Source: Pseudomonadota bacterium (lineage in GTDB: Bacteria > Pseudomonadota > Gammaproteobacteria > Pseudomonadales > Pseudohongiellaceae). Taken from it: a stretch of DNA of 35,926 bases. Positions 31,764-35,926 of this stretch are shown piece by piece. Location of the stretch: assembly GCA_027623555.1 (NCBI GenBank), contig JAQBSZ010000040.1, positions 1 through 35,926 on the forward strand, given 5' to 3'. Under the pieces are notes generated by a model, which saw only the letters and a list, made by a program, of their open reading frames with translations, ran no database searches and was not told the origin of the DNA. Made by a program: the position numbers and the translations under genes. Each line of letters starts with the position of its first letter. Position 1 is the first letter of the stretch.

Positions 31764-34295
31764 ATGAGTCGGCTAATTCGCAAGTGTCTGGCAGGGTTGC
31801 TCGTATATCCCTGCGTTGTGCTGTTCGCTACCAACCTGAGTGCCCAGGGAGCCTATCCCGATGCGCGCAGCGGCGGCAACTACATGCACAACTTCTACTT
31901 TCCCCCATCACCCAGTGCCACGCCCTGGGCTCCGGACTGGTCTCCGGACGGGGAATGGATAGCCGTGGCGATGCAGGGCTCAATCTGGAAAGTGGCGCCG
32001 GACTCAGGCATCGCCTACGAAATAACTTACAGCGACGCCTATCACTCGTCACCGGACTGGTCTCCCGATGGACGTTGGATCATCTTCACCGCCGACTACG
32101 ATCACGAGCGCATCCAGCTGGAAATACTGGATACAGAAACCGGTATCATATCCAGGCTCACCAATGATCAGGCGATTTATACCGACCCGGTCTTCTCGCC
32201 GGACGGCAGCCGAATAGCTTACGTGTCGACGAACCCCAACGGCTACTTCAATGTGTATGTGCGCGCGATAAGCAATGGACAATGGGCCGGCGCTCCGGTT
32301 GCTATCAGTCGTGATAACGACTACGGCAACAACCGCCTCTATTTCGGCAATGTCGATGTGCACATCACGCCGGCCTGGCTGCCGAATGGGGAAGAGTTAT
32401 TGCTCGTCTCAAATCGAAATGTGCCATTGGGCTCGGGAAACGTGTTAAGGGTGCCCGCAATCGAGGATGGTATTCAGCAGGCAACCACAGTACTTGCCGA
32501 GCAGACGCTTTACCGAACCAGGCCAGATGTCTCAATCGATGGCAAGCGCTTCGTCTATTCCTCAACCAGCGGTTCGGCGGATCAATATAACAATCTGTAT
32601 GTGCAGCCGACCAGCGGTGGGGAGCCTTACAAGTTGACCTTTTTCCAACACGATGCCTTCCATCCGCGCTGGTCCCCTGATGGGGAGTGGATTGCCTTTG
32701 TCTCCAACGAGCCCGGCCTGTCCAGATTAATGCTGTTGGAAACCTACGGTGGGAAACAGCTCGCAGTCGATATTGCCGAACAACATTACCTGCGCCCGAT
32801 GGGCGTATTAAAATTGCGCGTTGTGGATGCCGGCACCACTGAACTTACCCACAATCGCATTCACCTGACTGCCAGCGATGGGAAATTCTATACACCAAAC
32901 GACGCTTACGCCCGTGCAGGAACGTTGGGTGACATGATCTTTCACAATGCTGGCGAGTTCGCCGTCACCCTCCCGGTGGGAGAGACAGACTTGCTGGCAG
33001 TCAAGGGCTTTGAGTTTTATCCGCAAGCAGCGAGCGCCGATATCATCGCCGGGGCCGTCACCGAGCTGACCATCAACCTGGAACGCATGACTGACATGGC
33101 GGCGAAGGGATGGTACAGCGCCTCCACCCATGTGCACGCTAACTACGGTGGCAATCTGCACAACACGCTCAAGAACATGATGATGATGTCCCGTGCCGAA
33201 GATCAGGATCTGGTGCTTAATCAGGTGGCGAACAAGGACAACCGCATTCTCGATTACCACTACTTTGAGCCCGGTGGCGGCCCGCATTCCACCTCGGAAC
33301 CAGATCAAATCGTGGTCGTCGGCCAGGAATTCAGGCCGCCATTCTATGGCCACGTGTTCATGTTCGGGATGGAAGAGCAGCTGCTCTCGCCCTTCGTCAC
33401 AGGCTACGAAGGAACCGCCATCGAGAGCCTGTATCCGAGCAACACCGATATGTTTCTCAAGGCCAAGGCACAGGGAGCGGTGACTGGCTATGTTCATCCC
33501 TTTCTCGGCGAGAACGATCCGTTACTGGGTAACCTCGGTGGTGGCAAGGGCTTCATCGTCGATGCTGCTCTGGAGACCACTGATGCCCTGGAATGGTCCG
33601 ATGCCAATCGCGCCGGCTTCTTTCCTTTATATGCCGTGTGGAACAACGGCCTGCGGGTCACCGCGACCGGCGGAGAGGACTCCATCAGTTCACTGCAGCG
33701 CAGCAAGCTGGTGGGCTCAGTACGCACCTATGTGTATACCGGCAATAAGGGCCTGGACATGGAAGCCTGGTTCGATGGCCTGATACGCGGCCGTGCCTTT
33801 GTCAGCTCCGGGCCACTATTGGAGATGGCAGTGGGTGCTGCGCTGCCGGGTGACACGGTCGCACTGCCTGCTGCCGGCGAGTCGGTAACAATCTCCGGCC
33901 GTCTGCGCTCCGTAACCAAACTGGATGAAGTATTGCTGGTATGCAACGGGCAGGAGGTGGAACGCTTTCCGGTGCGGGGCAATGGCATGAGCCTGGATAT
34001 TTCCTATGCCGTCGAAATCGAGCGTTCCGGCTGGTGCCATCTGCGTACCGAGGGAAACCCGGGGCGGCGGTTCCCCATGGATGTGGATTACGTGCAGGCC
34101 TTCACCAACCCGGTGTGGTTCCAGGTCGGTAACCAAGCCATTCGTAATCCGGAATCGGCAAGCTATGCACTCGAGTGGATCGACAAGTTACAGGAACTCG
34201 CCGAAGCCTGGCCGGGTTGGCGCTCCGATGCGGAGAAGGCCCATGTCTATGGTCAATTCGATGCAGCGAGACAGGTGTACCGCAACAAGCTCTGA
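31764..34295 (+). CDS. Exported TolB-like beta-propeller fused to CehA/McbA-type PHP metallohydrolase
   Basis: 843 residues. A signal peptide (LAGLLVYPCVVLFATNLSAQ) precedes a WD40-like/PD40 propeller with at least four repeats of the type PDWSPDGEWIAVA, spanning roughly 40-330. A linker domain of about 100 residues follows, then a CehA/McbA-like PHP domain. The metal-ligand motif STHVHANYGG has His456 and His458; VVVGQEF, YGHVFMFG, TGYVHPF and TGGEDSISSL supply further likely ligands. The family includes carbaryl- and microcin-type amidase/esterase hydrolases, so substrate is unknown. SD GGAG lies about 10 bases upstream of ATG. A downstream amidohydrolase is also exported, suggesting a shared degradative role. 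Confidence 0.82.
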   Translation: MSRLIRKCLAGLLVYPCVVLFATNLSAQGAYPDARSGGNYMHNFYFPPSPSATPWAPDWSPDGEWIAVAMQGSIWKVAPDSGIAYEITYSDAYHSSPDWSPDGRWIIFTADYDHERIQLEILDTETGIISRLTNDQAIYTDPVFSPDGSRIAYVSTNPNGYFNVYVRAISNGQWAGAPVAISRDNDYGNNRLYFGNVDVHITPAWLPNGEELLLVSNRNVPLGSGNVLRVPAIEDGIQQATTVLAEQTLYRTRPDVSIDGKRFVYSSTSGSADQYNNLYVQPTSGGEPYKLTFFQHDAFHPRWSPDGEWIAFVSNEPGLSRLMLLETYGGKQLAVDIAEQHYLRPMGVLKLRVVDAGTTELTHNRIHLTASDGKFYTPNDAYARAGTLGDMIFHNAGEFAVTLPVGETDLLAVKGFEFYPQAASADIIAGAVTELTINLERMTDMAAKGWYSASTHVHANYGGNLHNTLKNMMMMSRAEDQDLVLNQVANKDNRILDYHYFEPGGGPHSTSEPDQIVVVGQEFRPPFYGHVFMFGMEEQLLSPFVTGYEGTAIESLYPSNTDMFLKAKAQGAVTGYVHPFLGENDPLLGNLGGGKGFIVDAALETTDALEWSDANRAGFFPLYAVWNNGLRVTATGGEDSISSLQRSKLVGSVRTYVYTGNKGLDMEAWFDGLIRGRAFVSSGPLLEMAVGAALPGDTVALPAAGESVTISGRLRSVTKLDEVLLVCNGQEVERFPVRGNGMSLDISYAVEIERSGWCHLRTEGNPGRRFPMDVDYVQAFTNPVWFQVGNQAIRNPESASYALEWIDKLQELAEAWPGWRSDAEKAHVYGQFDAARQVYRNKL

Positions 34296-34376
34296 AAACA
34301 AGGACAGTCCAAGTTTTCCGCCAGGCAGGCAACCATGAGTCCTGCCTTTTAAGAAAACGTGGTCTGTCCTGTTTTC
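34294..34376. repeat. Nested inverted repeat, MITE/REP-pair-like
   Basis: The arms 34294-34318 and 34353-34376 are inverted copies with about two mismatches and one gap; each arm is itself bounded by GAAAAC and GTTTTC and contains a GGACAG core. Inside, AGGCAGG (34323-34329) pairs with CCTGCCT (34341-34347). The left arm overlaps the final codon and stop of the upstream gene. It resembles paired REP units mobilised by REP-associated tyrosine transposases, but no such transposase is in the window. Confidence 0.75.
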
Positions 34377-34403
34377 CTAAAAAGAATCAAATGGAGAAAC
34401 ACC

Positions 34404-35768
34404 ATGAAATTTCTTAACCTGCCTGCTGCTGCTTCACGCCTGCTCCGTCTCTTTCACCTGAGTCCACTACTATTTGGCGCCATCATGGTTGCCGAAGTCG
34501 CCAATGCGCAACAGCGTGCCGATTTGGTGATTGAAAACATCACCATCGTTGACATCGCCGCAGCTGAGTTGCTTGAGTCTCAGACTATTCTAATTGCCGA
34601 CGGTGTATTCGTAGGGGTGGACAATGCAGGCAGCGTTAACGTGGAAGCATTTGTCCCGAGTGTGGATGGACAAAACCTGTATGGGATTCCCGGATTGGCG
34701 GATATGCATGTGCATCTGGATGCAGATGATCTTAAGCGCTATATCGCCAATGGCATTACGACCGTGCTTGACCTGAACGGTTTGCCAGAGGCGATCGCGA
34801 TGCGCTCTAGAATCGAAGCTGGCAGTCTTCTTGGTCCGCGAGTGTATATGAGCAGCCCTCTGCTGGCGGGCACAGCACAAAATTTTTCCTACCAGCTAGT
34901 TACTAATGCCGAGCAAGCGCGACAAGCGGTACTGGATATTTACGCCGAGGGCTATGACTTTATCAAAGTCTACGATGGACTATCAGAGGCGACCTACAGT
35001 GCCATGGTCGCAACTGCCAGAGAGCTTGGCATGCCGTTGCTAGGTCATGTTCCAGAAGCGGTGGGTCTGCAGAGAGTCCTGGACGATCAGTTACTATCGA
35101 TTGAACATGTGGAACAGATCGCCAGGGCTACTGTTGCTCATAACTTCGATGCATCCCGAATCCCTGCAATAGTTGCCCAGATCGCCGCGGGTAGCAGCGC
35201 AATCACTCCCACCCTGGCGGTGATGGAGGTGCTTAGCGCGCGCCGCACACAATGGTTCGACCAGTTATTTGACCGACCACAGATGATTTATACACCCAAC
35301 AGTATCGCTCCATGGTGGAGTTCTTTTCGTGCGCCCGCTCAAGCTCGTGGCAATCTCTTACAGACATCGGCAGGAGGCAGCAGTGCTGAGATTGAGTTCT
35401 ATCGTGCCTTGACCCGCGCGCTGAATGACGCCGATGTGCTACTACTGGCTGGCACCGATACGCCCAACCCGCTGATGATTTCGGGTTATGCGCTGCAACA
35501 TGAGTTCGCTGCTTTGTCACGGGCGGGCCTCAGTAACGCGGAGATACTTGCAAGCGCCACCATTGATGCAGCGCGACATCTGAATGCTGCCAATCAATTC
35601 GGAGATATCAAATCAGGTCTGCGCGCCGACATGGTCTTGCTACGGGAGAACCCTCTGGTCAATATCGAAGCATTGAACATGATTGCAGGAGTAGTTGTGA
35701 ATGGTCGTTGGCTGGACCAGGACAGAATTAGCAGTTTACTAAGCGAAGTGGTGGCCACCAGAAACTAG
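34404..35768 (+). CDS. Exported imidazolonepropionase-like amidohydrolase
   Basis: About 454 residues. A long signal peptide ends near ANAQ, then a metal-dependent amidohydrolase (TIM-barrel). Complete binuclear site: HxH His102/His104 in MHVHLD, a carboxylation-candidate Lys188 in FIKVYDG, His215 in LLGHVPEA, His235 in IEHVEQ and Asp352 in LAGTDTPNP. The small beta-sandwich parts are N-terminal (LVIENITIVDI) and C-terminal (IKSGLRADMVLLRENPLVNI). Such secreted members of the family act as amidases or dipeptidases; substrate is unknown. GGAG upstream supports ATG 34404 over the longer frame from 34359, which begins inside the repeat. It follows the PHP hydrolase. Confidence 0.9.
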   Translation: MKFLNLPAAASRLLRLFHLSPLLFGAIMVAEVANAQQRADLVIENITIVDIAAAELLESQTILIADGVFVGVDNAGSVNVEAFVPSVDGQNLYGIPGLADMHVHLDADDLKRYIANGITTVLDLNGLPEAIAMRSRIEAGSLLGPRVYMSSPLLAGTAQNFSYQLVTNAEQARQAVLDIYAEGYDFIKVYDGLSEATYSAMVATARELGMPLLGHVPEAVGLQRVLDDQLLSIEHVEQIARATVAHNFDASRIPAIVAQIAAGSSAITPTLAVMEVLSARRTQWFDQLFDRPQMIYTPNSIAPWWSSFRAPAQARGNLLQTSAGGSSAEIEFYRALTRALNDADVLLLAGTDTPNPLMISGYALQHEFAALSRAGLSNAEILASATIDAARHLNAANQFGDIKSGLRADMVLLRENPLVNIEALNMIAGVVVNGRWLDQDRISSLLSEVVATRN

Positions 35769-35776
35769 CTAAAAAA

Positions 35777-35791
35777 CAGGGACAGACCCTG
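35777..35791. repeat. Short REP-like palindrome (single unit)
   Basis: CAGGG and CCCTG flank ACAGA just after the amidohydrolase stop; the GGGACAGACC core matches that of the paired element upstream at 34294-34376. No T tract follows, though it could contribute to transcript stability. Confidence 0.5.
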
Positions 35792-35832
35792 AGGTATCCC
35801 CAGAAAATGTCGAATTAACTCAATGGATTAAC

Positions 35833-35926
35833 TTGTTTTACGTTTGTGTTTGCGGATTGAAAGCAATCGAAGCCTATGAATTTCGACTTCAAGCCGAGGG
35901 CTGGGATGTTGTTTGCGAACAATCAG
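35833..35926 (+). CDS. Possible 5' part of an unidentified gene, cut by window end
   Basis: The frame beginning at TTG 35833 stays open to the end of the window and reads protein-like: LKAIEAYEFRLQAEGWDVVC. Alternatives are TTG at 35857 in the same frame, or ATG 35876 in another frame. No ribosome site is obvious and no family is recognised. Confidence 0.25.
   Translation, partial: MFYVCVCGLKAIEAYEFRLQAEGWDVVCEQS

Noticed and set aside
1..35926. CRISPR arrays, tRNA or rRNA genes
   Set aside because: No regularly spaced direct repeats, cloverleaf-like segments or rRNA-like stretches were seen on either strand by eye.

Overview
The window looks like a chromosomal segment of a Gram-negative gammaproteobacterium, probably aerobic and aquatic. 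This rests on gene content: an MSHA-type type IV pilus cluster, a periplasmic PQQ-dependent dehydrogenase, secreted lipoprotein and beta-propeller hydrolases, and respiratory glycerol use. No rRNA, tRNA, CRISPR array or complete insertion sequence was seen. A more precise taxon cannot be given from the sequence alone.

Layout. 1-8 kb holds housekeeping and accessory genes: an EamA/DMT exporter, an unusual 829-residue PilB/GspE-like ATPase with four tandem MshEN-type half-motifs, a PQQ dehydrogenase (minus), a dihydrodipicolinate-synthase-family aldolase (minus, TTG start) and a glutathione-S-transferase-like protein. A perfect bidirectional terminator separates the ATPase from the convergent PQQ gene. 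8-23.4 kb is a long plus-strand MSHA-like pilus/pseudopilus cluster. It encodes MshM-like AAA ATPase, SPOR protein, MshL-like secretin, MshN-like TPR protein, MshE-like ATPase, MshG-like platform protein, MshI/J/K-like assembly proteins and two pilin-like proteins. These are followed by a REC-Fis response regulator, a membrane histidine kinase and a major-pilin-like gene ending in a strong terminator.

23.4-26.2 kb (minus) carries glpK, a histidine phosphatase and a solitary lspA. 26.3-31.7 kb (plus) carries glpD followed by two ABC ATPases and two permeases of the rhizobial GlpSTPQ type. Together with glpK these make a glycerol import and catabolism module, but no substrate-binding protein is encoded beside it. 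31.7-35.8 kb carries two exported hydrolases, a TolB-like propeller fused to a CehA/McbA-type PHP domain and an imidazolonepropionase-like amidohydrolase. They are bordered by three palindromic REP-like sequences.

The most notable signals are three lesions within the pilus cluster. A G6 run separates an AAA-TM ORF from a SPOR ORF that a one-base shift would fuse into a DamX/ExeA-like protein. A lone in-frame TAA cuts the histidine kinase just after its phospho-acceptor His. A decayed fragment of a third pseudopilin tail lies after the second pilin-like gene. Two others stand out: the four-repeat MshEN ATPase, and an asymmetric glycerol ABC ATPase pair in which each subunit lacks a different catalytic motif.
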